Assembly (NCBI GenBank): GCA_016721185.1
Contig: JADKIP010000015.1
Coordinates: forward strand, 248,001-312,000
DNA: 64,000 nt
Reading direction: 5' to 3'
Origin: Candidatus Dechloromonas phosphorivorans
Lineage (GTDB): Bacteria > Pseudomonadota > Gammaproteobacteria > Burkholderiales > Rhodocyclaceae
Part shown: one piece after another, positions 15,397 through 24,188 of the stretch
Numbering within the stretch: the stretch's first letter is position 1
Layout of the letters: each line of letters starts with the position of its first letter
Made by a program: the position numbers and the translations under genes
The notes under the pieces: generated by a model
Told to the model about the DNA's origin: nothing
Databases searched by the model: none
Seen by the model: the letters and a program-made list of their open reading frames with translations, nothing else

Positions 15397-17196
15397 TTAA
15401 GTCGGGCTGACTTCGACCTGCGTTTCCACCTTCTGGCGTAAGCGAATGTGCAATTCGCGCAGCTGTTTTTCATCGACATCACTGGGGGCGTCGGTGAGCA
15501 AACACTGGGCACGCTGGGTCTTGGGGAAGGCGATGACGTCGCGGATCGACTCGGCACCGGTCATCATGGTGACAATACGGTCCAGACCGAAGGCCAGGCC
15601 ACCATGCGGCGGTGCGCCGTACTTCAGGGCGTCAAGCAGGAAGCCGAACTTGGCCTGCTGTTCTTCCGGGCCAATATTGAGCGCCTGGAAGACGGTTTCC
15701 TGAATTTCGGAACGGTGAATACGCACCGAGCCGCCGCCGATTTCCCAGCCGTTCAGCGCCAGGTCGTAAGCTTTGGCCAGGCACTTGCCCGGATCAGTTT
15801 TCAGCAGGGCGATATGTTCGTCCTTGGGGCTGGTGAAGGGGTGGTGGCAGGCGGTCCAGCGTTTGGCTTCCTCGTCGTATTCAAACATCGGGAAATCGAC
15901 CACCCACAGCGGTTCCCAGGCTTTGCCATTGACGAAGCCCTTTTCGTGACCGAGCTTGTAACGTAATGCGCCGAGGGCGTCATTAACCACCTTGGTTTTA
16001 TCGGCGCCGAAGAAGATCAGGTCGCCGGATTGCGCTCCGGTGCGGTCAACGATGGTTTTCAGTGCATTTTCGTGAAGGTTCTTGACGATGGGCGACTGCA
16101 GGCCGGTTTCGTTGAGCTGGGTGACATCATTGATCTTGATATAAGCCAGGCCCCGGGCACCGTAGATGCCGACGAATTTGGTGTATTCGTCGATTTCGCC
16201 ACGCGTCATGCTGGCGCCGCCCGGCACGCGTAACGCGGCGACGCGGCCGTTTTCGCTGTTGGCCACGCCGGCGAAGACCTTGAAGGCCACATCCTTGACG
16301 GCATCGGTGACTTCGGTCAGTTCAAGCGTAACGCGCAGGTCCGGCTTGTCCGAGCCGAAGCGGCTCATCGCTTCGCTGTAAGCCATGCGGGGGAATGGAT
16401 CCGGCAGGTCGACATTGATCGCATCCTTGAAGACGTAACGGATCAGCTTTTCGATCAGGCTGGTAATGTCGTCCTCGGTCATGAACGAGGTTTCGATATC
16501 GACTTGGGTAAATTCAGGCTGACGGTCGGCGCGCAGATCTTCGTCACGGAAGCACTTGACGATCTGGTAGTAACGGTCGTAACCGGCGACCATCAGCAGT
16601 TGCTTGAACAGTTGCGGCGACTGTGGCAGGGCGAAGAACTGGCCGGGATGGACGCGGGACGGCACGAGGTAATCGCGGGCGCCTTCCGGGGTGGATTTGG
16701 TCAGCATCGGGGTTTCGATGTCGATGAAGCCGTGGTCGTCGAGGAAGCGGCGGAAGGCGCGGGCTGTCTTGTAGCGCAGCATCAAATTGTTCTGCATCTG
16801 TGGGCGACGCAGGTCGATGACGCGATGCAACAGACGGACATTCTCGGAAAGATTGTCTTCGTCGAGTTGGAACGGCGGTGTTACCGCAGGGTTCAGGACT
16901 TCGATCTCGTGACAAAGAATTTCGATTTCACCAGAAGCGAGATTGGTGTTAGTCGTGCCTGCCGGGCGCGGACGAACCTTGCCGGTGATTTTTAGGCAGA
17001 ACTCGTTACGGACCGATTCAGCAATCGCGAAGGATTCTGCACGATCCGGGTCGCAAACGATCTGGGCCAGACCTTCGCGGTCGCGCAAGTCGATGAAGAT
17101 GACGCCACCGTGGTCACGGCGACGATGCGCCCAGCCGCAGAGGGTGACGATTTGCCCGTCAAGGGCTGCATTGAGTTGTCCGCAATAATGGGTACG
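15397..17196 (-). CDS. aspS: Aspartyl-tRNA synthetase
   Basis: A 599-residue class II synthetase. It has an N-terminal OB-fold (GWAHRRRDHGGVIFIDLRDREG), motif 2 FRDEDLRADRQPEFTQVD, the bacterial GAD insertion, and motif 3 GGLAFGLDRIVTMM. The ATG at 17196 gives the usual start MRTHYCGQLN. It charges tRNA-Asp. Many betaproteobacterial enzymes also charge tRNA-Asn; that cannot be read from sequence with certainty here. Confidence 0.97.
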   Translation of the reverse strand, partial: RTHYCGQLNAALDGQIVTLCGWAHRRRDHGGVIFIDLRDREGLAQIVCDPDRAESFAIAESVRNEFCLKITGKVRPRPAGTTNTNLASGEIEILCHEIEVLNPAVTPPFQLDEDNLSENVRLLHRVIDLRRPQMQNNLMLRYKTARAFRRFLDDHGFIDIETPMLTKSTPEGARDYLVPSRVHPGQFFALPQSPQLFKQLLMVAGYDRYYQIVKCFRDEDLRADRQPEFTQVDIETSFMTEDDITSLIEKLIRYVFKDAINVDLPDPFPRMAYSEAMSRFGSDKPDLRVTLELTEVTDAVKDVAFKVFAGVANSENGRVAALRVPGGASMTRGEIDEYTKFVGIYGARGLAYIKINDVTQLNETGLQSPIVKNLHENALKTIVDRTGAQSGDLIFFGADKTKVVNDALGALRYKLGHEKGFVNGKAWEPLWVVDFPMFEYDEEAKRWTACHHPFTSPKDEHIALLKTDPGKCLAKAYDLALNGWEIGGGSVRIHRSEIQETVFQALNIGPEEQQAKFGFLLDALKYGAPPHGGLAFGLDRIVTMMTGAESIRDVIAFPKTQRAQCLLTDAPSDVDEKQLRELHIRLRQKVETQVEVSPT

Positions 17197-17216
17197 CATG
17201 AAACTTTCCAGTTGAT

Positions 17217-17855
17217 TCAAGTCTTGGGGATGGTGCGCGGGCGTGATGGCGGGGCCACGACACCCATCGAAATAATGTATTTGAGGGCTTCATCGACGGT
17301 CATGTCGAGTTCGATCACTTCGCTGGCCGGCATCATCAGGAAGAAGCCTGAAGTCGGGTTGGGTGTGGTCGGAACGTAAACGCTGACGTAGCTGCCCGTC
17401 AGGTGATTGACCAGGTCGCCGCCCGGTTGGCCGGTCATGAAAGCAATGGTCCAGCTACCGTGGCGGGGGTACTGGACCAGCAAGGTCTTGCGGAAGGCGT
17501 TACCGTTTGGGGCAAATAACGTGTCGGAAACCTGCTTGACGCTTTTATAGACGGAGTTGACGACGGGGATTCTGGAGAGCAACTTGTCCCACCAACCGAC
17601 GAGCTTTTGTCCGATAAAGTTGGCTGCGAGCAGGCCGGTCAAAAAGATCATCAGCAGCGTCAAGACGGCGCCAGCGCCGGGAATTGCAAAGCCGACCAGC
17701 GCCTGTGGATGGATGGTTTCCGGCAGAAGGCGTAATGACTGGTCGAGCGCACTGACGATCGTCGACAGTACCCAGCCGGTGATGACCAAAGGCACCCAAA
17801 TCAGGAGCCCGGTAATGAAATAGCGTTTGATTAGTTGGCCGCGCACGGAGTGCAT
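17217..17855 (-). CDS. DUF502-family membrane protein
   Basis: About 212 residues. It has two hydrophobic helices near residues 11-33 and 52-76 and conserved stretches KLLSRIPVVNSVYKSVKQVSDT and YVPTTPNPTSGFFLMMP, which define DUF502. The function is unknown. It sits between the FmdB-type zinc ribbon and aspS, an order often seen in betaproteobacteria. The ATG at 17855 overlaps the upstream gene by 25 bases; a GTG at 17849 is an alternative. Confidence 0.87.
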   Translation of the reverse strand: MHSVRGQLIKRYFITGLLIWVPLVITGWVLSTIVSALDQSLRLLPETIHPQALVGFAIPGAGAVLTLLMIFLTGLLAANFIGQKLVGWWDKLLSRIPVVNSVYKSVKQVSDTLFAPNGNAFRKTLLVQYPRHGSWTIAFMTGQPGGDLVNHLTGSYVSVYVPTTPNPTSGFFLMMPASEVIELDMTVDEALKYIISMGVVAPPSRPRTIPKT

Positions 17856-18094
17856 GCTCCCGAGCCACCCTGGCAAGGCGGGGTGCTGTCGGCCTTGGCT
17901 GCAGGTTTGCTGCCACCCTTGAAGTCAGTGGCGTACCAGCCATTGCCTTTGAGTTGGAAGCCTGCCGCTGAAAGCAGTTTTGTGTAGCTTTCCTTGCCGC
18001 ATTCCGGGCAGGTGGTCAGCTGCGGATCGCTGATCTTGCGCAGATGCTCCTTTTGGTAGCCGCAGGAGTCACAGCGATATTCGTAGATAGGCAT
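17831..18094 (-). CDS. FmdB-type zinc-ribbon protein
   Basis: An 87-residue protein. It starts MPIYEYRCDSCGYQKEHL and has a second CxxC, CPECGKESYTKLLSAAGFQLKG, the pattern of the FmdB/CxxC_CxxC_SSSS family. The C-terminus is a short variable tail with a CTPC. These are putative regulatory proteins with no proven role. It heads the DUF502-aspS-RNase-barstar-nudB run. Confidence 0.9.
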   Translation of the reverse strand: MPIYEYRCDSCGYQKEHLRKISDPQLTTCPECGKESYTKLLSAAGFQLKGNGWYATDFKGGSKPAAKADSTPPCQGGSGACTPCAAN

Positions 18095-18164
18095 GAGAAT
18101 CCTCCAAAACCTTGAATTATAACCGAGAGTAGGGACTGCTTATATCGGGCCGGCTTTCAATGTT

Positions 18165-19016
18165 TCAAGCAATCAGGCCGAGATAGTTGCGAGTCAGTTG
18201 TGGCCCCCAAAAAAGGGCGATGCCGCCCGCGGCTGCGAGGTAGGGGCCGAACGGGATCGGTACGTTACGGCCGCGCCGGGCCACAACAATCAGCGTAATA
18301 CCGACGACGGCGCCAACGACTGACGAAAGGAGAATGATGGTTGGTAACATTTGCCAGCCAAGCCAGGCACCAAGTGCCGCCAAGAGCTTGAAGTCGCCAT
18401 AGCCCATGCCTTCCTTGCCTGTCGCTAGCTTGAATAGCCAGAACACTGTCCATAACGCGAGATAGCCAGCCATCGCCCCCACGACTGCTGCGGGTAGGTC
18501 GACGTAGGTGTCCATTAAGTTAAATACCAGGCCCAGCCAGAGCAGGGGCAGCGTGATTGCGTCAGGTAATAGCTGGGTATCAAAATCAATGGCAGCAAGC
18601 GCAATCAGGCACCAGAGGAGTAGCAATGCGCCAACGGTTTGCAGCGTTGGTCCAAAATGCCAAACCGCATAGGCAGAAAGTACAGCGGTAAAAACTTCGA
18701 TAATGGGATACCGGGCGGAAATGGAGGTGCCGCAGCCGGCGCATTTACCTTTCAGCAAAAGATAGCTGAGCACCGGGATGTTCTCCATCGAGGTAATCTG
18801 GTGTCCGCAATCTGGGCAGCGCGAGCGTGGCTTGGCCAGTGAGAGGTTTGCTGCGGTCGACGCTGGTTCTCCGCGTAATTCCGCACATTGCGCCTGCCAT
18901 TCCTGCTCCATCATTTTGGGTAGGCGATGGATTACGACATTGAGGAAGCTGCCAACGCACAAGCCGAGCAGTCCGGCCATGGCAGCCAAGCCGCCCAGTG
19001 ATTCGGGGAGTATCAA
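18165..19016 (-). CDS. pilD: Type IV prepilin leader peptidase/N-methyltransferase
   Basis: A 283-residue polytopic membrane protein. The cytoplasmic N-terminal loop carries two CxxC pairs (CPDCG, CAGCG) for zinc. Catalytic aspartates lie in AAIDFDTQLLPD and GMGYGDFKLLAALGAWLG. PilD cuts the leader from prepilins and methylates the new N-terminus. Its start overlaps the pilC stop (ATGA). Confidence 0.95.
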   Translation of the reverse strand: MILPESLGGLAAMAGLLGLCVGSFLNVVIHRLPKMMEQEWQAQCAELRGEPASTAANLSLAKPRSRCPDCGHQITSMENIPVLSYLLLKGKCAGCGTSISARYPIIEVFTAVLSAYAVWHFGPTLQTVGALLLLWCLIALAAIDFDTQLLPDAITLPLLWLGLVFNLMDTYVDLPAAVVGAMAGYLALWTVFWLFKLATGKEGMGYGDFKLLAALGAWLGWQMLPTIILLSSVVGAVVGITLIVVARRGRNVPIPFGPYLAAAGGIALFWGPQLTRNYLGLIA

Positions 19017-20239
19017 ACGACAGCCCCCAGTTTGAAGATGGGCAGATACATGGCAATGACCATGCCGCCGATCAGTGTGCCGAGGACGACCATAATGATG
19101 GGTTCCATCAGGCTGGACATGGCATCCACTGCGTCATCGACTTCTGCTTCAAAAAAGTCGGCTACTTTTGAAAGCATCGAGTCAAGTGCGCCTGATTCTT
19201 CACCGATGGCGACCATCTGGGTCACCATGTTGGGGAACAGATTGACGTTCTGCATGGAGACAGTAAGGCTGGTGCCGGTTGAAACCTCGCTCTGGATTTG
19301 CTTGGTAGCTAATTTGTACACATGGTTACCCGCGGCTCCACCGACTGAGTCCAGTGATTCAACCAGGGGTACGCCGGCCGCGAACATTGTTGAAAGCGTG
19401 CGGGTCCAGCGGGCAATGACCGATTTGCGAATGATATCGCCGAAAACGGGAAGACGAAGGAGGGTTCTGTCCATTGCTATCTGCACCTTTTCCGAGCGCT
19501 TCCAGCTCTCGAAGAAGGCGTAAAACCCACCGCCAATGATGCCGAAGATGGCCCACCAGTAGGTAACGAAGAAATCCGAAATGGCCATGACGACCAGTGT
19601 TGGGGCTGGCAAATCGGCACCAAAGCTCTTGAACACTTCTTTGAAGGCAGGGATCACGAAGATCATGATGACTGCGGTGATGACGAAGGCAACCACAAGA
19701 ATGGATATTGGGTAAAACATCGCTGACTTGATCTTGCTCTTGATGGCGATGATTTTTTCTTTATAGGTCGCCAATCTGTCCAGTAACGTGTCGAGAATGC
19801 CGGCTTGCTCGCCGGCTGAGACAAGGTTGCAGTAAAGCGCATCGAATTGCAGTGGGAACTTGCGGAAGGCTTGGGAGAGCGAACTACCGGTCTCGACATC
19901 AGCCTTGATGTCGAGCAGCAACTTGCCAACCGTCGGGTTGGAGTGCCCGCGGCCGACAATGTCGAATGCTTGCAGTAGCGGCACGCCGGATTTCATCATG
20001 GTAGCTAGTTGGCGGGTAAAAAGAGCAATGTCTTTTTCCGTAATCTTGCTGCCGCTCTTGAAGCGGACTTTTTTGACTTTGGTATTGGTAATGCCTTGGC
20101 GGCGAATCTTGGCTTGAACCACCGACTCGCTTGCTGCACGCATCTCCCCGCGGACTAGCTTGCCATCCCTGTTTTTGCCTTCCCAAAGAAAGGCTACCTC
20201 CTTGACTGCCGAGGCTCTCGATTTTGCGGCGGTAGCCAT
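19013..20239 (-). CDS. pilC: Type IV pilus inner-membrane platform protein PilC
   Basis: A 408-residue protein with two GspF domains. It shows FTRQLATMMKSGVPLLQAFD and WTRTLSTMFAAGVPLVESLD, each followed by membrane helices (near 180-210, 225-250 and 380-400). PilC couples PilB to the growing pilus. An N-terminal lysine-rich stretch (FLWEGKNRDGKLVRGEMRA) is also typical. It lies 13 bases downstream of pilB. Confidence 0.96.
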   Translation of the reverse strand: MATAAKSRASAVKEVAFLWEGKNRDGKLVRGEMRAASESVVQAKIRRQGITNTKVKKVRFKSGSKITEKDIALFTRQLATMMKSGVPLLQAFDIVGRGHSNPTVGKLLLDIKADVETGSSLSQAFRKFPLQFDALYCNLVSAGEQAGILDTLLDRLATYKEKIIAIKSKIKSAMFYPISILVVAFVITAVIMIFVIPAFKEVFKSFGADLPAPTLVVMAISDFFVTYWWAIFGIIGGGFYAFFESWKRSEKVQIAMDRTLLRLPVFGDIIRKSVIARWTRTLSTMFAAGVPLVESLDSVGGAAGNHVYKLATKQIQSEVSTGTSLTVSMQNVNLFPNMVTQMVAIGEESGALDSMLSKVADFFEAEVDDAVDAMSSLMEPIIMVVLGTLIGGMVIAMYLPIFKLGAVV

Positions 20240-20252
20240 ATTTTTCCCTCGA

Positions 20253-21968
20253 TTATAAGTTGGTCGTGCTCAATACCTCGTCAAGCGAGGTCACGCCTTG
20301 TTTTACTTTAAGTAATCCGGACTCACGCAGATCCTTGACACCTTCAAGCTTGGCCTGAACCGTCAGGTCTAGTGCGTTGGCGCCGCTCATGATCAGGCGC
20401 TGCATGGCCTCGGAAACGGGCATCACCTGATAAATGCCCACCCGTCCTTTGTAGCCTGAGCCTTTGCAGCGCTCGCAGCCGCCGGGGCCATAAAGTGTCC
20501 ATGAGCCGTCGAGTTCTTCTTCTTTATAGCCAGCATCGAGTAGCGCCTGATTCGGGACGCTGATGGGTTTTTTGCAATTACATAACCGCCGAGCCAGGCG
20601 CTGGGCTGTAATGAGCAGGATACTTGAAGCAATATTGAACGTTGGCACCCCCATATTCATCAAGCGGGTCAGCGTTTGCGGCGCATCGTTGGTGTGCAGC
20701 GTCGATAATACCATGTGCCCGGTCTGGGCCGCCTTGATGGCGATTTCAGCAGTTTCCAGGTCACGAATTTCCCCGACCATGATGATGTCTGGATCCTGGC
20801 GCAAAAATGCCTTCAGTGCGACTGGAAAAGTTAGCCCGGCTCGGTCGTCAATATTTACCTGATTGACCCCGGGTAAATTGATTTCGGCCGGATCTTCGGC
20901 TGTCGAAATGTTGACGCCGTCCTTGTTCAGGATATTCAGGCAGGTGTAAAGCGAAACGGTTTTGCCTGAGCCGGTCGGCCCCGTCACCAAAACCATGCCA
21001 TAAGGGCGGTTCACCGCATCAAGCAACGCTGCTTTTTGCTCTGGCTCATAGCCCAGTGCTTCAATGCCCAGTGTGGCCGACGTTGGGTCAAGAATACGTA
21101 GGACAATTTTTTCGCCCTGTAGTGTTGGTAGCGTGCTGACCCGGAAATCGATGGCGCGATTCTTGGATAGAATTAGACGCATACGGCCATCCTGAGGGAC
21201 GCGTTTTTCCGCTATGTTCAGGCGAGATATGACCTTGATACGAGAAGCGATTTTTTCCTTGATGGCCGGCGGCGGGGTGGCAATTTCACGCAAAATGCCA
21301 TCAACCCGGAAGCGGATGCGATAGAGTTTTTCATAGGGTTCAAAGTGAATATCGGAGGCACCATCATTGATGGCATCCAGCAACATTTTTTGGATAAATT
21401 TTACGACGGGGGCGTCATCAACATCCTGCCCCATGGCTTCTTCAGGCTTGGCAGCAGAGTCTTCATCCAGAAAATCCAGATTAATGTCGTCGTTTGCGAG
21501 GTTTTTTAGCGCGTCAGAGGCCGATTCAGAGTACTTCGCCACCATCGGCGCAAGTTTTGAGTGTTCAACCACAATCGGGTCGACGGTCAGACCTGTCTGG
21601 AAGCGGATTTCGTCAAGGGCACGCAGATTGGTCGGGTCTGCAATCGCTACTGAAAGGCGATTACCTCGCTTATTGAGCGGGATAACCTTGTGTGTTGCGA
21701 TCAGTTTTCGATCAATTGCATTTTCGGGAATGTGGGCTTCGTCGAAAGCGGCAAGATCAAGTAATGGATACCCAAAAGTGTCTGCGATAAATCTTGCGAT
21801 AGTGGCCGCAGAGGCTTTCTGGCTGATGATGATCTGTTCGATCAGAGAAATCTTGGCGCTACTGGCTTGCGAGAGCAGTTGGTCGGCCTCGACCTCTTTT
21901 AGCTGTCCGGCTTGGACAAGGGCGCGAGCTAGTCCGCTAAGTGGAGGGTTTTGTGGAGTCGCTGCCAT
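20253..21968 (-). CDS. pilB: Type IV pilus assembly ATPase PilB
   Basis: A 571-residue hexameric ATPase. Walker A is GPTGSGKT, the Asp box and Walker B region is DPDIIMVGEIRDLETAEIA, the His box is GHMVLSTLHTNDAPQTLTRL, and the zinc-binding tetracysteine is CNCKKP with CERCKGSGY. The N-terminal GspE-II domain is present. It powers pilus extension. pilB-pilC-pilD form one operon; pilA and pilT are not in this window. Confidence 0.96.
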   Translation of the reverse strand: MAATPQNPPLSGLARALVQAGQLKEVEADQLLSQASSAKISLIEQIIISQKASAATIARFIADTFGYPLLDLAAFDEAHIPENAIDRKLIATHKVIPLNKRGNRLSVAIADPTNLRALDEIRFQTGLTVDPIVVEHSKLAPMVAKYSESASDALKNLANDDINLDFLDEDSAAKPEEAMGQDVDDAPVVKFIQKMLLDAINDGASDIHFEPYEKLYRIRFRVDGILREIATPPPAIKEKIASRIKVISRLNIAEKRVPQDGRMRLILSKNRAIDFRVSTLPTLQGEKIVLRILDPTSATLGIEALGYEPEQKAALLDAVNRPYGMVLVTGPTGSGKTVSLYTCLNILNKDGVNISTAEDPAEINLPGVNQVNIDDRAGLTFPVALKAFLRQDPDIIMVGEIRDLETAEIAIKAAQTGHMVLSTLHTNDAPQTLTRLMNMGVPTFNIASSILLITAQRLARRLCNCKKPISVPNQALLDAGYKEEELDGSWTLYGPGGCERCKGSGYKGRVGIYQVMPVSEAMQRLIMSGANALDLTVQAKLEGVKDLRESGLLKVKQGVTSLDEVLSTTNL

Positions 21969-22044
21969 TGAATATCGTCAAATGCCGGTTAGGTCGTCCG
22001 ATGATGCTACGCAGGGGCGGGTTTGTAAAGGCGATGGGGCCGGT

Positions 22045-23316
22045 CTATTCCCGTTCTGGGCGGTAAATTCGTACGTTGATCACGCTACGCTCCCGAGTCT
22101 GCAAAATTTCGACCGCAATCCCGTTTAATTTGATGCTCAACCCGGCTTCAGGGATGTCCTGAAAGTGCTCCAGAATCAGGCCGTTCAATGTTTTGGGGCC
22201 ATCAAGCGGGAAGTTGAGATCAAGCATGCGGTTAATGTCACGCAGGGAGCGGGAGCCTTCAACAATGGCGTCACCTGTCGGCGACCAGTTGAGTGTTTGA
22301 TCGAGTCCGGGTAGTGAGGTAGTGAAGTCGCCAACAAACTCTTCAATAATGTCTTCCAGCGTGAGTAGACCAAGGATTTCGCCGTATTCGTCAACGATAA
22401 AGCCAATTCGTTGTCGATTTTCCTGGAAAAAAGCGAGTTGGGAGAAAACGGCAGTGCCCGCTGGAATGTAGTAGGGGGCCTGAAGTTGCGATAGTAATGA
22501 TTCCTTATCGAATTCAGGGTCGCCGATGCTGGCCAGCAAGCGGCGAACCGGCAGAATGCCGACCAGTTGGTCTAACGATTCGCGGCAGGTTGGAAGGCGG
22601 CTGTGGTGGCTGGTCGCCAACTGGGCACGGACTTCTTCCCAAGGGAGGTCGAGGTCGAGAATCTCGATATTGCCGCGCGGGGTCATTACGTCTTCGACTG
22701 TTATGTTGTTGAGGTCAAAGAGGCTGGAGAGAATGGCGTGGTGTTTTTTTGGAATCAGGTGCGACGACTCGAGTACGAGGCTGCGCAGTTCTTCAGGAGA
22801 TAGATGGTTGGTTTTGTCTGACTGTTTTGGCGTGAGTCGAAGCAGGCGGAGTAAGCCGCTGACAAACAGATTGATGAACCAGACTGCCGGGTAAGCAAGG
22901 CGGAGCAGTGGCGTCAAAATGTGACCGAGAACAAGCGCAAGGCGGTCAGCATGAGTGGCACCGATGATTTTGGGCGTGATCTCGGAGAAGACGAGAATGG
23001 CAAAGGTGACAATCAGGGTGCTGGCACCCAGCGCCCATTTTTCCTCGCCAAATAGCTCAATTGCGATGACGCTGACAAGGGTGGCGGCTGCTGAATTGAC
23101 CAGATTGTTACCGAGCAGAATGACGCCGAGCATCTTGTCGGTACTGTTGAGCAGAGCAAGCGCCTTTTGGGCGCCATGATGGCCGGATTGAGCGAGGTGG
23201 CGCAGGCGGAAACGGTTGCTGGCCATCATTGCCGTCTCACTCAGTGAGAAAAATCCCGACATTGCCAGTAGTACGACCAGTGTTATCAGCAATGCTGATA
23301 TGGGAACTTCATCCAC
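22045..23316 (-). CDS. CNNM/CorC-HlyC family transporter
   Basis: A 423-residue protein. It has a DUF21 membrane domain (residues 1-180, about four helices, FFSLSETAMMASNRFRLRHL), two CBS domains (EDVMTPRGNIEILDLDLPW; FIVDEYGEILGLLTLEDIIEEFVGD), and a C-terminal CorC_HlyC FAD/transport-associated domain. Relatives move Mg2+ or Co2+. It starts three bases after the CcsA-like gene's stop, so the two are probably co-transcribed. Confidence 0.92.
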   Translation of the reverse strand: MDEVPISALLITLVVLLAMSGFFSLSETAMMASNRFRLRHLAQSGHHGAQKALALLNSTDKMLGVILLGNNLVNSAAATLVSVIAIELFGEEKWALGASTLIVTFAILVFSEITPKIIGATHADRLALVLGHILTPLLRLAYPAVWFINLFVSGLLRLLRLTPKQSDKTNHLSPEELRSLVLESSHLIPKKHHAILSSLFDLNNITVEDVMTPRGNIEILDLDLPWEEVRAQLATSHHSRLPTCRESLDQLVGILPVRRLLASIGDPEFDKESLLSQLQAPYYIPAGTAVFSQLAFFQENRQRIGFIVDEYGEILGLLTLEDIIEEFVGDFTTSLPGLDQTLNWSPTGDAIVEGSRSLRDINRMLDLNFPLDGPKTLNGLILEHFQDIPEAGLSIKLNGIAVEILQTRERSVINVRIYRPERE

Positions 23317-23319
23317 GGA

Positions 23320-24159
23320 TTACACGCGCCCGAGAATTACTTCGCCAACGAAGCGGCTGCCGACATAGGCCAAGATTAGCAGTGCAAAGCCGGCCAGTGT
23401 CCAGCGTAAAGCGCGCTTGCCGCGCCAGCCCCAGGCGTGGCGGCCAATCAACAGGGTTGCGAAAATCCCCCAGGAGGCAAAGGCGAAGAGGGTTTTGTGG
23501 TCAACGGTGAGCGGTTTGCCGAACAGGGCTTCCGAGAAAAATACGCCACTGCCAACGGTCAATGTGAGCAGAATGAATCCAACCAGCAACATACGGAACA
23601 ATAAGGATTCCATGGTGAGTAGCGGTGGCAGGCTGTTCAGGCGGAGCTTCAATGAGCGCTTGTGCAGGGCGTTTTCGGTAAAACCCATGAAAATGGCGTG
23701 TAAGGCAGACAGTGTCAGCAGGCTGTAGGCCAGCATGGCGGCGAGGAAGTGCAACTTGAAGCCCGTGGCACTGGCGTGGGCGACCAAATGTACCTGTGGG
23801 AACACCACGGGCAAGGCGGCGCAAACAGCGGCCAGTGGCAGCACCATTGGCTGCATGCCCTCCATGCGTGACATGAAGCTTTCCAGCCAGTAGATCAGGA
23901 CAGCCAGCCACATCATCAGCGACAAGGCAAAGCTGAAAGAGAAGCGCATGCCGGCTTCGGAGAATAGTGCGACGTAGAGGCCACTGGCGTGAATTATTAA
24001 CGCTGCGGCAATGGCGCTACGTTCCCATGCTTGCATGGGGCAGGCAACGCACTGGGTTTCGCTTTCGCGCCAACGGGTGTTCCAGAAATGGAAGCCGAGC
24101 GCGCCATATAACAAGGCAGCAAGAATGTGCGGCAGAAGCTGAATTACAATGTCGGCCAT
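23320..24159 (-). CDS. Cytochrome c assembly (CcsA/YpjD-like) membrane protein
   Basis: A 279-residue protein with eight predicted membrane helices and the CcsA-family stretches LHFLAAMLAYSLLTLSALHAI, TVGSGVFFSEALFGKPLTVDHKTLFAFASWGIF and RHAWGWRGKRA. The tryptophan-rich WWD motif of true heme handlers is weak, which suits the YpjD branch whose job is unclear. It is divergent from ffh with only about 30 bases between, and its neighbours match other betaproteobacteria. Confidence 0.87.
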   Translation of the reverse strand: MADIVIQLLPHILAALLYGALGFHFWNTRWRESETQCVACPMQAWERSAIAAALIIHASGLYVALFSEAGMRFSFSFALSLMMWLAVLIYWLESFMSRMEGMQPMVLPLAAVCAALPVVFPQVHLVAHASATGFKLHFLAAMLAYSLLTLSALHAIFMGFTENALHKRSLKLRLNSLPPLLTMESLLFRMLLVGFILLTLTVGSGVFFSEALFGKPLTVDHKTLFAFASWGIFATLLIGRHAWGWRGKRALRWTLAGFALLILAYVGSRFVGEVILGRV

Positions 24160-24188
24160 CCTTAGATTCTACTAGAAGCCCAACTGAC

